Assembly (NCBI GenBank): GCA_934502885.1
Contig: CAKSUT010000007.1
Location: 1-64,000, forward strand
Direction of reading: 5' to 3'
Length of the DNA stretch: 64,000 bases
DNA from: an uncultured Eubacteriales bacterium
GTDB lineage: Bacteria > Bacillota > Clostridia > Oscillospirales > CAG-382
Numbering within the stretch: position 1 is the first letter of the stretch; each line of letters begins with the position of its first letter. Shown piece after piece: positions 39,750 through 48,947 of the stretch. A program made the translations under genes and the position numbers. The notes beneath the pieces are model-generated. The model did not search any database and was not told the DNA's origin. It saw only the letters and a list, made by a program, of their open reading frames with translations.

Positions 39750-40562
39750 TTGAGCGAAAAGAAGAATTACGCCGCAGAGGATGCCGCAAACGGAAAATGT
39801 TCGCCGTCCGAGCTTTCGACAGATGAGTTTATCCGCTATATTGCTCTTCTCTCCGAGCCGCTCATCACTCTCTCCAAGCATTCCGGGGCAACTGCTGAGG
39901 ATATACTCGGCAGAAATTCCGACATTTCCTCTCTTTCCTCCGAGGAACTCATGCGTCTCTTTCTCATTCTCGTAAATAAAAAGCCCGACGCCGGCACGGC
40001 AAAGGCTCTTCTTTCAAAGTTCGGTTCTCCCGAGCGTGTGCTTGCCGCTCCGGTTGCCGCACTCGAAAATATTTCCGGGGTCGGCTTTGATACCGCAGTG
40101 AGACTGAGCCTTGCGCACAGCATCGTAATCCGTGCGCTGAACGGAAACACTTCCGCAGGAAAAGCAGGATCAAATCCGGCGAAAAACGCAGAGCTTCTTC
40201 TTTCGGGCAGAATAAGCGCACTTTCGAGCGAATCGTTCGCGTATGTCTTCACCGACGAAAAAAGCCGTCCGATCCGTATTTTCACGGTGCGCGGAGAGGC
40301 GTCAGCCGAAATATCGGTGTCGGCAGGTGAAATAATAGAAAACGCCGCCTACCTCGGTACGCACACATTGTTCGCCGCTCACAATCACCCGGACGGCAGT
40401 GCGGTGTCGCGGCGCGACATAGAATCGACGGCGGTTCTCCGCAAAAAGCTCTCCGACTTCTCCGTAAAGCTTGAGGAGCATTTCGTCTTTTCGAGAGGCA
40501 CTGCCGATACGAAAGCAACGACCTATTACATAATACGCGATTACATAGATATCGCAAAGTAA
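39750..40562 (+). CDS. RadC-like JAB/MPN-domain protein
   Basis: A 270-residue RadC-family protein. A helix-hairpin-helix region (ENISGVGFDTAVRLSLAH) is followed by a JAB/MPN metalloprotease-like domain with FAAHNHPDGSAVSRRD, the H-x-H...D zinc motif. Despite the name, a repair role is not established in this family. Start: TTG 39750 has AGAGGTG six bases ahead; ATG 39726 has no ribosome site, and longer frames precede the transcription start. The N-terminus is longer and more divergent than usual RadC. Confidence 0.82.
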   Translation: MSEKKNYAAEDAANGKCSPSELSTDEFIRYIALLSEPLITLSKHSGATAEDILGRNSDISSLSSEELMRLFLILVNKKPDAGTAKALLSKFGSPERVLAAPVAALENISGVGFDTAVRLSLAHSIVIRALNGNTSAGKAGSNPAKNAELLLSGRISALSSESFAYVFTDEKSRPIRIFTVRGEASAEISVSAGEIIENAAYLGTHTLFAAHNHPDGSAVSRRDIESTAVLRKKLSDFSVKLEEHFVFSRGTADTKATTYYIIRDYIDIAK

Positions 40563-40565
40563 AAA

Positions 40566-40604
40566 CGGAGAGCGTACCGAAAAGCCGCTCTCCGCATTTT
40601 TTTA
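40566..40604. terminator. Bidirectional terminator
   Basis: Perfect nine-pair stem CGGAGAGCG (40566-40574) / CGCTCTCCG (40586-40594). CATTTTTTT lies on the right and AAAAA on the left. It separates convergent radC-like and MFS genes. Confidence 0.9.
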
Positions 40605-41792
40605 TTTTGTCTTTTTTCTCATGCCGAGCTTCATAAGCATAAGCACCGTCAGTACAACCGGGAAAACCGCTGCCGCAAGAATACCCGTTTTGAGGTTGTC
40701 TCCGAACGCCGAAGCGGCAATTCCCACAAGAGTCGGACCGCTCGCACAGCCAAGGTCGCCTCCGAGAGCAAGAAACGAAAACATCGTGTTTCCTCCGCCC
40801 TTTATAGACGCAGACGCAGTGCTGTAGGTACCGGGCCAGAGTATGCCGACCGAGAAGCCGCAGACAGCAACTCCGATAAGGGAAACAACCGCCGACGAAG
40901 AAAGCGACACGGTGAGATAACCGATAATGCAGAGTATACTGCTGTAAAGCATCGTTTTTTCGAGATCCATTTTGTCGCCGTACTTGCCGTAAATGACTCT
41001 TGAAATACCCATGAGCACCGCAAAGAGTGCGGGACCCACAAGGTCTCCGAAGGACTTCGATATTCCGAGTGCGCTCTCAACAAATGCACTTGCCCACTGT
41101 CCGACGGCAAGCTCGCAGGCACCGGAGCAGGTGATAACGAGAAGCAGTATAATGAACACACGGTTCTTGAACAATTCGCCGAGCGTGAGCTTCTTTTCAC
41201 CCTCCGGTACAAGCTCGCACAGCGGAAGCTTTATGAATATTATGCCGTTGACTATCGGGAGAATCGCCCATATAAGCGAGAGAATCTTCCAGTTATGTAT
41301 TCCGAAAGCCGCAAAGAATGCCGTTGATATAACCGCAACCGCCACGCTTCCCCAGCAATAGAATGAGTGAAGCAGGCTCATGGTTCTGTCCTTGTGGTCA
41401 TTGGGACACGCCTCAACGACGGGGCTCACTACAACCTCGATAAGTCCTCCTCCTATTGCGTAGAAGAAAACCGAGATGAGTATTCCGGCAAAGGGCGGCA
41501 TACCGGGCATTTCCGGGAGAACCGTCAGAAGAATAAGTCCGAGAGCCGCAAAGGCGTGGGCGATGAGAAGCGAAGCTCGGTAGCCTATTTTATCGATAAA
41601 GAAAGCCGAGGCAAAATCAAGGCAGAGCTGAATGAGAAAATTCAGTGTGATAAGTGCCGTGATAAAGCTGAGCGGTATTCCGTAGGACTGCTGAAACGTA
41701 ACGAACAATAGAGGTGCGAAGGTGTTGACGACCGCCTGAATAATATAGCTCACAAAGCAGGCTGCTATCGTCTTGTTGTAGTTTTGCTGCAT
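40602..41792 (-). CDS. MFS transporter
   Basis: A 396-residue protein with twelve hydrophobic segments. The cytoplasmic loop FFIDKIGYRASLLIAHAF is the typical MFS loop 2-3, and ISRVIYGKYGDKMDLEKTML is its second-half counterpart. The pattern fits FucP-like or sugar-proton symporters, but the substrate is not readable. It lies 34 bases downstream of the rhamnosidase lipoprotein gene, so rhamnose or a rhamno-oligosaccharide is a fair guess. The start is at ATG 41792 with GGAG about 12 bases away; the longer frame overlaps the rhamnosidase gene end. Confidence 0.85.
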   Translation of the reverse strand: MQQNYNKTIAACFVSYIIQAVVNTFAPLLFVTFQQSYGIPLSFITALITLNFLIQLCLDFASAFFIDKIGYRASLLIAHAFAALGLILLTVLPEMPGMPPFAGILISVFFYAIGGGLIEVVVSPVVEACPNDHKDRTMSLLHSFYCWGSVAVAVISTAFFAAFGIHNWKILSLIWAILPIVNGIIFIKLPLCELVPEGEKKLTLGELFKNRVFIILLLVITCSGACELAVGQWASAFVESALGISKSFGDLVGPALFAVLMGISRVIYGKYGDKMDLEKTMLYSSILCIIGYLTVSLSSSAVVSLIGVAVCGFSVGILWPGTYSTASASIKGGGNTMFSFLALGGDLGCASGPTLVGIAASAFGDNLKTGILAAAVFPVVLTVLMLMKLGMRKKTK

Positions 41793-41826
41793 GATAAATG
41801 TACTCCGTTGCAAAAATGTAATTCGA

Positions 41827-44800
41827 TTATGCGCCGATATTCTCCGCGATAAAGGAGTATACTCCGGATTCAAGCTCGAGGACGATTTTTCCCGAGTCCT
41901 TCGATACGACGCTCAATCCCGAAACGCCGCTTTCGACCTTATTTCCGCTCTCGCTCACAACGGCATTACCGGATATCGGGAGAGTAAGCGTTGCCGAGGT
42001 GTTTGCAGGCACGGTGCATTCGTAGGTGTAGCCTTTCTCGGTCTTCTTCCACGCGCTCTTTATTACGCCGTTCGCCGAGACATATTCGCCGTTTGCATAC
42101 TCAAGGCTTTCGGGCTTCGGAGAAAGGTCAAAATGTTTGTAACCGGCGTTCGTGTGAACACGATCGTGGTCTATGCCGAGTATATCCGTGTAGAGCCAGC
42201 GCACGGGAGAACCCTGTACGTAGTGGTTGTGCGAACCGCCGGTATAGCTCTCCCACGTCGTCGTTGCGTCCATGGTCACGGGGTAAAGGAGCGACGGTGC
42301 TTTCGTGTTGCGAAGAAGCTTATATGCGGCGTCGGTTTTGCCGTTGTCGGAAAGTGCGTCGAGAATATAGCTTATGCCGATGAAGCCGACCGTCTGACAG
42401 CCGTCCGAGCTTTCGATGAGTGCGCAGAGCTTATCAGCCGCCGCGCTCTTTTTCTCGGGCGATTCGTAGAGGTCGAAGTAAAGTCCCATGACATATGAGG
42501 TCTGAGAGTTTGCCTTCGAGGTGACGCCGTCCTCTTCGAGGAAGTTTTTGCGCCATGCGTCGGCAAACTTTCCGGAAAGCTCTTTGTAGTAAGCCGCATC
42601 GTCGGCATTTTCGAGTATTTCGGCGATCTCCGATATAAGAGAACACGAATAAGCGGTGTACGCCGTCGCTATCTCGGAATAAGAGGTTTCGCGCTTCACG
42701 ACGTCCTTTCCGGTTCCGCCGTATTCCTTTTCGCTGTAGCCGAAGTTCTCCTTACCGTTATTGTATGCAAGATGGTCGCCGTAGTTACCGTCTTTTCTTA
42801 CGTAGTCGCCGTTTTCGGGGTCAAGCTTGTATTTCAGAAGATACGATATCCACGCCTTCATGGAGTCGTAGTTTTCCGTAAGAATGTCGCGGTTGCCGTA
42901 CTGCATATAAAGCTCATACGGTATCGTGACTATGGCGTCCGACCAGCCTGCCGGCGTTTTTGTCGTGTTCGACGTGCCTCTTGACGGAATTATCTCGGGG
43001 ACTGCGCCGCCGTCCGACATACTCGAACGCATCATTTCAAGGAAATTGCCGTAAAGGCTTCTGACATCGGAATTGAACGCCGCCGTCTTTGCGAAAATCT
43101 GAGCATCTCCCGTCCAGCCGTTCTTTTCGCGTGTCGGGCAGTCGGTGAGATTCGAGACGAAGTTGCTTCTCTGCGACATGAGCGTATTCTCGTAGTAGCG
43201 GTTGAGAAGCGCGTCGGAGCTTTCAAAGCTTCCGGTTCTCTTTGTGTCGTTCGATATCATATATGCGGTGATATCCCCGTCTTTCACCGCCTCCGCAAGA
43301 CCTTCAATCATAAGGTAACGGAAGCCGTGGTAAACAAGCGTGGGAGAGAACGTCTCGCCGCCGGTTTCTCCGCGGAAGATGTACGTGTCCGTGCCGTTGT
43401 GACCGAGCATATAACCGATTTCGGGTTTGCCGGTCTCGGAATTAAGGTACTCACCGTAAGTAAACGTGACGCTCTTGCCGCTCTCGCCGGCCATCTTCAC
43501 CGAAACGACACCTGCCATATTCTGACCGAAGTCGTAGACATACACGCCCTCTTCGGGGTTCGTAACCGCAATCGGACGGTAAGCCGTTATTTTTCTCACG
43601 GGTTCTGTTGCCTCCGCCGTAAGCACGCCGGGAGAGAACGTACCCTGCATGAGAAGGTCGGGAGAAGTGCAGACCTTCGCGTTCTGCCAGTCGGAACAGC
43701 CGCCGTAGAGCGACATATCGCTCTTTTCAAGTCTTGCGTCGTACTGCTCACCGTCGTAGAAGTCCGCACTGACGACAGGTCCTGCACTCGAGTACTTCCA
43801 GCCGTCGCCCGTGACAATGCTTTCCTCACTGCCGTCCTCGTAAATAAGCACGAGCTTTGCGATAAATGCGTTTTTGTCGCCGTAAGAGCCGCCGACTATG
43901 GAGGAATTGTACCAGCCGTCGCCGACAATTGCCGCTATGGCGTTCTTCTCGGTGATGAGGCTTGTGACGTCGTAGGTCTGATAATAAATCTTTTCGTTGT
44001 ACGCCGTTCTTCCGGGAGAAAGGAGCGAATCGCCGAGCTTTTTGCCGTTGAGGTAAACCTCGTATGCTCCGAGTGCCGAAGCGTAAAGCCTTGCGCCGGC
44101 GACCTTCTTCGCTGTCGTGAAGTCGTATCGATACATCGGCACGCCGCCCTTTTCGCCGTCGTAAAGAACTCCGCCGGATTCGTCGAGTATGCGGATGTAC
44201 TCAAATTCCGCGCTCTCTCCGCCCGAGAGTCTTTCGCGCACCTTGCCTATCGGGAACGGATCGACATTGTTTGTGGAGACAAGCTTATCGTTTATGTAGG
44301 TTGTGATAATGCCGCCGTTAATTTTAATGCTCATCGTGACGGGAGCTTTTGAGGCGTCCTCCGCCGTGGGAAACATATCCTTGAGCGACACCTCGGGAAG
44401 GTAGCTCCAAGAGCCTGCGTTGTAAATGTGCGGACGAAGCACGGCATAGCCCTTGTTCGAGGTGTTGAACTGCCACATATAGTAGAAGTCCTCGTTCTCG
44501 TTGAAGCCGAACGACACACCTGCGGCGTTTTTGCCGAGAGTGAACTTCGCCTCTACCCTGCCGACCGTGTCGGTGCAGTAGTATTCGTCTTCGCAGATCC
44601 ACACCGCGTCCGACATACCGCCGTCCATGAGTCCCGTTTCAAAGTACGCGACTTTGCTCTTCACTTCGCCGGACTTTGCGGTATTCGCCGTAACCTGCCA
44701 ATAATATCTGCTCGACTTTGCGAGTCTGCCGACAAGCACGGGAGTTTTGGGAGCGTTTTCATCCTCTGCGTCAACCTCAGCTTCAATAAGCGGCATAACC

Positions 44801-46026
44801 GCAAAGCTGTCCGACGACTCAACTACTCCGGAATCCCAGACGTTGTAATCGCCGCTTGCGAGAAAGTCGGGAGAGGTTGCAACGCCTATTCTGTAGGAGA
44901 GCTGTTTCTCACCTCTGACATCGGCAGGAGATGCGTAGTACCACTCGAACCGAGGCGAGGAATTGTCCATGCCTATGGGGTTTGTGCAGCTATCTGTCGT
45001 CATGCCACGTATCTCTGTCTTTGCCGGGAGTGAGGTATCGGGAGCTTTTGCATTTTCGGTGAGGTAGGTTTCGTAGTCGAACTCACCCTTCACGTCGCCG
45101 GCAAAAACGAGGTCGCATCTGCCGTTCTCATAGCTCTCGATTCTCTCGGGTGCAAAAAATGCGTCGTATACTACGCCGACGGCTTTCAATATGCCGTAGC
45201 GCACGTTTGACACGGCGACAAGCTTATCGCCGAAATTTCTGAGTGCGTAGCCGTTTGCGGGAGCTATCGTAAGGAGACTCGAAGCGTCGTCCGACTTTCC
45301 GCCGAAAACGATAAGCCCTCTCGCCGAACCGACCTTTTCGTCGCCCTCGGGAAGTATCGGGAGTCTCGTTCCGGTGAGATCGTAGATTTTGTCGGCAAGG
45401 TCGGCTATGGCATTTTTCTCGGTGAGCGTCACCTCGTCTCCGACGACGACGGCGCATTCCGCGAGCGGCGTCTGACCGACAAACGCGGTCTTTATCGGGT
45501 ATTCGTGCTCATACTTATAGGCGACGTCGCCGCACTTAAGCGTTCCGTCCGAAAGCTTCGGAAGAAACTCCGACACAAAATACTCAGCCGCCGCTTTGAG
45601 AGCCGCGGAAGACTTTGCGGCAATGTAAATCTTGTGATCTACGCCCTTTATCTCATAATCGCCGTCCTTAAAATCAGAAACGTCGATATTGCCGTCTCTG
45701 TTGGTCGTGCCGACGAGTATCTCCTTTGCCGGAGGATTATCCTTTCCGGCAAAGTCGGTCTTTATTCCGGCGTCGGTGTATCCGAGACCGTCAAAGGCGT
45801 CCTTTATTTTCTTTGAAATATCGAGGACATCCGTATCGGCACTGTCGGAACGGATAATGACATAGCCGTTCATGGTGTCGTCAACGACCTCCTCGGCGTT
45901 CTCCGATGAGAGCCACGGTATAAACCTTGCTATGCCGTCGGGAATACTGCATGAGGTGAGAGAAAGCGTGAGAATCACCGCAAGCAGTACCGCCGCCGAT
46001 TTTACGGCAGTCTTATTGATTATCAT
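41827..46026 (-). CDS. Alpha-L-rhamnosidase lipoprotein (GH78)
   Basis: A 1399-residue lipoprotein with lipobox SLTSC (Cys26). Two tandem alpha/beta modules (about 35-330, the first with KEILVGTTNRD) match those in the CE7-type lipoprotein at 664-2859. The GH78 body follows: N-terminal Ig-like and beta-sandwich region (GMDNSSPRFEWYY; AYEVYLNGKKLGDSLLSPGR), then the (alpha/alpha)6 catalytic barrel with DCPTREKNGWTGDAQ (acid region) and ATTTWES (base Glu). It removes terminal rhamnose from pectin (RG-I/RG-II) or glycosides outside the cell. The start at ATG 46026 has AGGAAG upstream. It lies between the galactosidase and MFS genes in one operon. Confidence 0.93.
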   Translation of the reverse strand: MIINKTAVKSAAVLLAVILTLSLTSCSIPDGIARFIPWLSSENAEEVVDDTMNGYVIIRSDSADTDVLDISKKIKDAFDGLGYTDAGIKTDFAGKDNPPAKEILVGTTNRDGNIDVSDFKDGDYEIKGVDHKIYIAAKSSAALKAAAEYFVSEFLPKLSDGTLKCGDVAYKYEHEYPIKTAFVGQTPLAECAVVVGDEVTLTEKNAIADLADKIYDLTGTRLPILPEGDEKVGSARGLIVFGGKSDDASSLLTIAPANGYALRNFGDKLVAVSNVRYGILKAVGVVYDAFFAPERIESYENGRCDLVFAGDVKGEFDYETYLTENAKAPDTSLPAKTEIRGMTTDSCTNPIGMDNSSPRFEWYYASPADVRGEKQLSYRIGVATSPDFLASGDYNVWDSGVVESSDSFAVMPLIEAEVDAEDENAPKTPVLVGRLAKSSRYYWQVTANTAKSGEVKSKVAYFETGLMDGGMSDAVWICEDEYYCTDTVGRVEAKFTLGKNAAGVSFGFNENEDFYYMWQFNTSNKGYAVLRPHIYNAGSWSYLPEVSLKDMFPTAEDASKAPVTMSIKINGGIITTYINDKLVSTNNVDPFPIGKVRERLSGGESAEFEYIRILDESGGVLYDGEKGGVPMYRYDFTTAKKVAGARLYASALGAYEVYLNGKKLGDSLLSPGRTAYNEKIYYQTYDVTSLITEKNAIAAIVGDGWYNSSIVGGSYGDKNAFIAKLVLIYEDGSEESIVTGDGWKYSSAGPVVSADFYDGEQYDARLEKSDMSLYGGCSDWQNAKVCTSPDLLMQGTFSPGVLTAEATEPVRKITAYRPIAVTNPEEGVYVYDFGQNMAGVVSVKMAGESGKSVTFTYGEYLNSETGKPEIGYMLGHNGTDTYIFRGETGGETFSPTLVYHGFRYLMIEGLAEAVKDGDITAYMISNDTKRTGSFESSDALLNRYYENTLMSQRSNFVSNLTDCPTREKNGWTGDAQIFAKTAAFNSDVRSLYGNFLEMMRSSMSDGGAVPEIIPSRGTSNTTKTPAGWSDAIVTIPYELYMQYGNRDILTENYDSMKAWISYLLKYKLDPENGDYVRKDGNYGDHLAYNNGKENFGYSEKEYGGTGKDVVKRETSYSEIATAYTAYSCSLISEIAEILENADDAAYYKELSGKFADAWRKNFLEEDGVTSKANSQTSYVMGLYFDLYESPEKKSAAADKLCALIESSDGCQTVGFIGISYILDALSDNGKTDAAYKLLRNTKAPSLLYPVTMDATTTWESYTGGSHNHYVQGSPVRWLYTDILGIDHDRVHTNAGYKHFDLSPKPESLEYANGEYVSANGVIKSAWKKTEKGYTYECTVPANTSATLTLPISGNAVVSESGNKVESGVSGLSVVSKDSGKIVLELESGVYSFIAENIGA

Positions 46027-46054
46027 TTTACGGTACTTCCTTTCTTCCCGTTTT

Positions 46055-48253
46055 TTATTTTTCTTCGACGAAATGTACAAGCTTGCTCGAAAGGTCGCCG
46101 ACGACACGGTTCGTGAGATTGAGACCGGCGTTCATGAGAGTATCGCCGAAGTACACTCTTCCCGTCTCGGTGTCGCGGTACTTCTTATCGGGGCAGAGTC
46201 CCTTGAGCTTGACGTAGTAGCGTGAGCCTATCTTGTCGCGGTCAACGACGAAAGTGAGAATTGCCTCGTCCTTATTCTCGGAGACATAGTTCCATGCGCA
46301 ATAGCCTTTCTTATCAAAGGGAGAAACGAGTCTGTAGAAGTCGCCGTAGTGAATGCAGTTGTAGAACTCATGATATCTTGCGACCTGTCTCTTTACTTCT
46401 TCCTTTTCCTCATTGCAGAGCTTATTGAGGTCAAGCTCGTATCCGAAAGAGCCTGCCATAGCGACGTTTCCTCTTGTCACAAAGCTCGACGCACGGTGAG
46501 TCTGGTGGCACGGGCTTGCCGAGACGTGCGCGCTCATTGCGGAAGCCGGGTAAACGTAGGACGTGCCGTACTGAATTTTACATCTTTCGAGAGGATCGGT
46601 GTCGTCGCTCGTCCAAATCTGCGGGCTGTAGCAGAGCATTGCCGGGTCGAAACGTCCGCCGCCGCCGGAACAGCCCTCAAGGAGAAGCTTGGGGTAATTC
46701 TTCATGAGTCTGTCGAGGAGCGCGTAAAGTCCGAGAATGTATCTGTGCTCCGCTTCACCCTGCTTTTCGGGTGGAAGTGCGGCGGAACCCATTTCGGTGA
46801 GGTTGCGGTTGAAGTCCCACTTTATGTATTCGACATTCGCGCTGTCGAGAATGGAGGCTATTCTGTTATAGACAAAATCCACGACCTCTTTTCTCGAAAG
46901 GTCGAGAACCATCTGATTTCTGTCAAGAGTCCTTGAACGCTCTCCTGCGTGGATAACCCAGTCGGGGTGCTCCATATACACCTTGGAATTTGAGGAAACC
47001 ATCTCCGGCTCGAACCACACGCCGAGCTTCATTCCGAGGGAGTTTATTCTCTCAGCAAGACCCTTTATGCCGTTCGGGAGAAGCTTTGTGTTTACCTCCC
47101 AGTCTCCGAGACCGCCGAACTCGCCCTCACGTCCGGAGAACCAACCGTCGTCCATAACAAGCATTTCTATTCCGAGAGCCGCCGCGCCTTTCGCTATTTC
47201 GTATAGCTTATCCTCGTTGAAATCGAAGTAGGTCGCCTCCCAGTTGTTTATGAGTATCGGGCGCTTGTTGTCTCTCCAATAGCCGCGGCAGAGGTTATTG
47301 TTGTAGAGTCTGTGGTAGATACGGGACATCTCGCCGATACCCTTGTTTGTGTAGACAAGAACCGCTTCGGGAGTTGTGAAGCACCCGCCGGGGTCAAGCT
47401 TCCAGATGAAGTCGTGCGGATTTATACCGGCAAGTATTCTCGTTGTGTCCTCATGCTGAACCTCGGCTGTTATCGCAAAGCTTCCGCTGTACACAAGGCT
47501 TATTCCATAGGCGTCGCCGGAATCCTCGGTGGTGTCGTGCTTCACTATCGCCGCAAAGGGGTTGTGGTTGTGTCCGGACGAACCCTTCTTTGAGGAAACC
47601 TCGGTTATTGCGTGCGTAAGCGGTGCTCTCTCGACAAAGCGTTCAGCCGCCCATTTGCCGTAGAGGTGGATAAGCTCGAAGTCGTCGCCGTAAAAGTCAA
47701 GGCACACGCTGTGCGCACTTTCGATGTTAAAGGAAGCATCGCCGCAGTTCTTTATTCTTGCGTGTCTTGTAATGACGCTGAGTTTTTCAAAGGCAGTGTA
47801 CACGAGAGTAACAACCGCACCGCTGTCACGGTCCTCAAGGTCAATCTCGAGAGTCTTTGCCTCGGAGTCGTCGTTGAGATATGTGGACGGCATACCGTCA
47901 AGTCCGGGCTTACCGTCGATTATTCTGTAGCCCTTGTATATTATTTTTGTTGCGCTGCACCCTGTTTTGTCTCTTATCGAGAGAGCGGATATTCTGAAGT
48001 CGCCTACGCCGTTCACGGAATACTCCTGCGGCTGTGCGTCGAGAGAGAAGCGGCGTGTGAGTCCTGCCTCTACGGGGTTGGGGTGAAACGGCTCGCCGAT
48101 GTACGAAACAAGGTACGCCGTATCGTCATCGCTTATGTGCGCGCCATAGTAAACGTGCTTGAGAAAGCCTGCCTCACCTATCTGCATTATGTATGTTGTA
48201 TCTCCGGCGTCAAGACGGAAGAGTTTTTTGTCCTCGATAAACTTTATCGCCAT
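46055..48253 (-). CDS. Alpha-galactosidase (GH36)
   Basis: A 732-residue cytoplasmic enzyme, standard for bacterial GH36. An N-terminal beta-supersandwich (about 1-330) is followed by the TIM barrel with MLVMDDGWF, nucleophile Asp in YIKWDFNRNL, the LLEGCSGGGGRFD loop, and acid/base Asp in IWTSDDTDPLER. It hydrolyses alpha-1,6-galactose from melibiose, raffinose or galactomannan side chains. AAAGGAAAG precedes the ATG. It is the first gene of the operon with the GH78 lipoprotein (gap 28 bases) and the MFS transporter. Confidence 0.95.
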   Translation of the reverse strand: MAIKFIEDKKLFRLDAGDTTYIMQIGEAGFLKHVYYGAHISDDDTAYLVSYIGEPFHPNPVEAGLTRRFSLDAQPQEYSVNGVGDFRISALSIRDKTGCSATKIIYKGYRIIDGKPGLDGMPSTYLNDDSEAKTLEIDLEDRDSGAVVTLVYTAFEKLSVITRHARIKNCGDASFNIESAHSVCLDFYGDDFELIHLYGKWAAERFVERAPLTHAITEVSSKKGSSGHNHNPFAAIVKHDTTEDSGDAYGISLVYSGSFAITAEVQHEDTTRILAGINPHDFIWKLDPGGCFTTPEAVLVYTNKGIGEMSRIYHRLYNNNLCRGYWRDNKRPILINNWEATYFDFNEDKLYEIAKGAAALGIEMLVMDDGWFSGREGEFGGLGDWEVNTKLLPNGIKGLAERINSLGMKLGVWFEPEMVSSNSKVYMEHPDWVIHAGERSRTLDRNQMVLDLSRKEVVDFVYNRIASILDSANVEYIKWDFNRNLTEMGSAALPPEKQGEAEHRYILGLYALLDRLMKNYPKLLLEGCSGGGGRFDPAMLCYSPQIWTSDDTDPLERCKIQYGTSYVYPASAMSAHVSASPCHQTHRASSFVTRGNVAMAGSFGYELDLNKLCNEEKEEVKRQVARYHEFYNCIHYGDFYRLVSPFDKKGYCAWNYVSENKDEAILTFVVDRDKIGSRYYVKLKGLCPDKKYRDTETGRVYFGDTLMNAGLNLTNRVVGDLSSKLVHFVEEK

Positions 48254-48312
48254 TTTTCTTTCCTTTCTTTTCGTAGATTTTCAAAATGCACCGTACATGG
48301 TCACACATTGTA

Positions 48313-48341
48313 AGTATACCACAAGCCTCCGCATTTGTCAA
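48313..48341 (-). promoter_or_regulatory. Promoter of the galactosidase-rhamnosidase-MFS operon
   Basis: On the minus strand, TTGACA (48341-48336), 17 bases, TATACT (48318-48313). Confidence 0.8.
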
Positions 48342-48361
48342 GGAATATAATCGGAATAAAA

Positions 48362-48388
48362 GTAAACGGCGGTGAATTAACACCGCCG
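48362..48388 (-). terminator. Terminator after the GNAT gene
   Basis: Perfect eight-pair stem CGGCGGTG (48367-48374) / CACCGCCG (48381-48388). Leftward transcripts then read TTTACTTTTATT. Confidence 0.7.
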
Positions 48389-48393
48389 CATAT

Positions 48394-48924
48394 TCACAAA
48401 ATCTCCGCACACTTATAAACTCTCTCGTACACGACCCTCTTCATTCCGAGGTACTCCGTCTCTCCGACCGCTTTTCCGGAGGTCATTATAAGAAGCGGCA
48501 CAGCCGGACGCCCTTTTGACACCGACGGCTGTATGTAGGGATAGTGATTGAGCACAAAACCGTTTCTTTCGTAGAATGCGACTCTCCTTTTTGTGAGGTC
48601 GTCCTCCGGCGGCTCAACCTCAAGGCACATCGGCTTTTTCGTCATTTCGGCAAGCTCACGGAGCATATCGCTTCCCACGCCGCCGTTTCTCTTTTTAGGC
48701 GACACGGCAAAGTGTTCGATGAAAAGCACCTCGTCAAAGTCCCACACCGCAAGAAAACCGACGGTTGCACCGTTTTCACCGCGCTTTACGTAAATTTTAT
48801 ATGCCGGATCGCAAAACAGTGCTTTCTGCTCCTCATACGGTCTGTACTCTGTTTCGGGAAAGCTTTCGTCCATTATTGCGTACACTTCGTCAAATCCGTT
48901 ATCCTTTGTTATAAGTTCAAGCAT
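48394..48924 (-). CDS. GNAT-family N-acetyltransferase
   Basis: A 176-residue acetyltransferase. The core IEHFAVSPKKRNGGVGSDMLREL is the acetyl-CoA loop region, and VAFYERNGFVLNHYPYIQP is motif B with a short C-terminal extension. The substrate is unknown. AAAGGT lies about 10 bases before the ATG. It sits 23 bases behind the DUF2974 gene in the same direction, so these two probably share a transcript. Confidence 0.85.
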   Translation of the reverse strand: MLELITKDNGFDEVYAIMDESFPETEYRPYEEQKALFCDPAYKIYVKRGENGATVGFLAVWDFDEVLFIEHFAVSPKKRNGGVGSDMLRELAEMTKKPMCLEVEPPEDDLTKRRVAFYERNGFVLNHYPYIQPSVSKGRPAVPLLIMTSGKAVGETEYLGMKRVVYERVYKCAEIL

Positions 48925-48947
48925 TCACTTTGTTACCTTTCGTTTTA

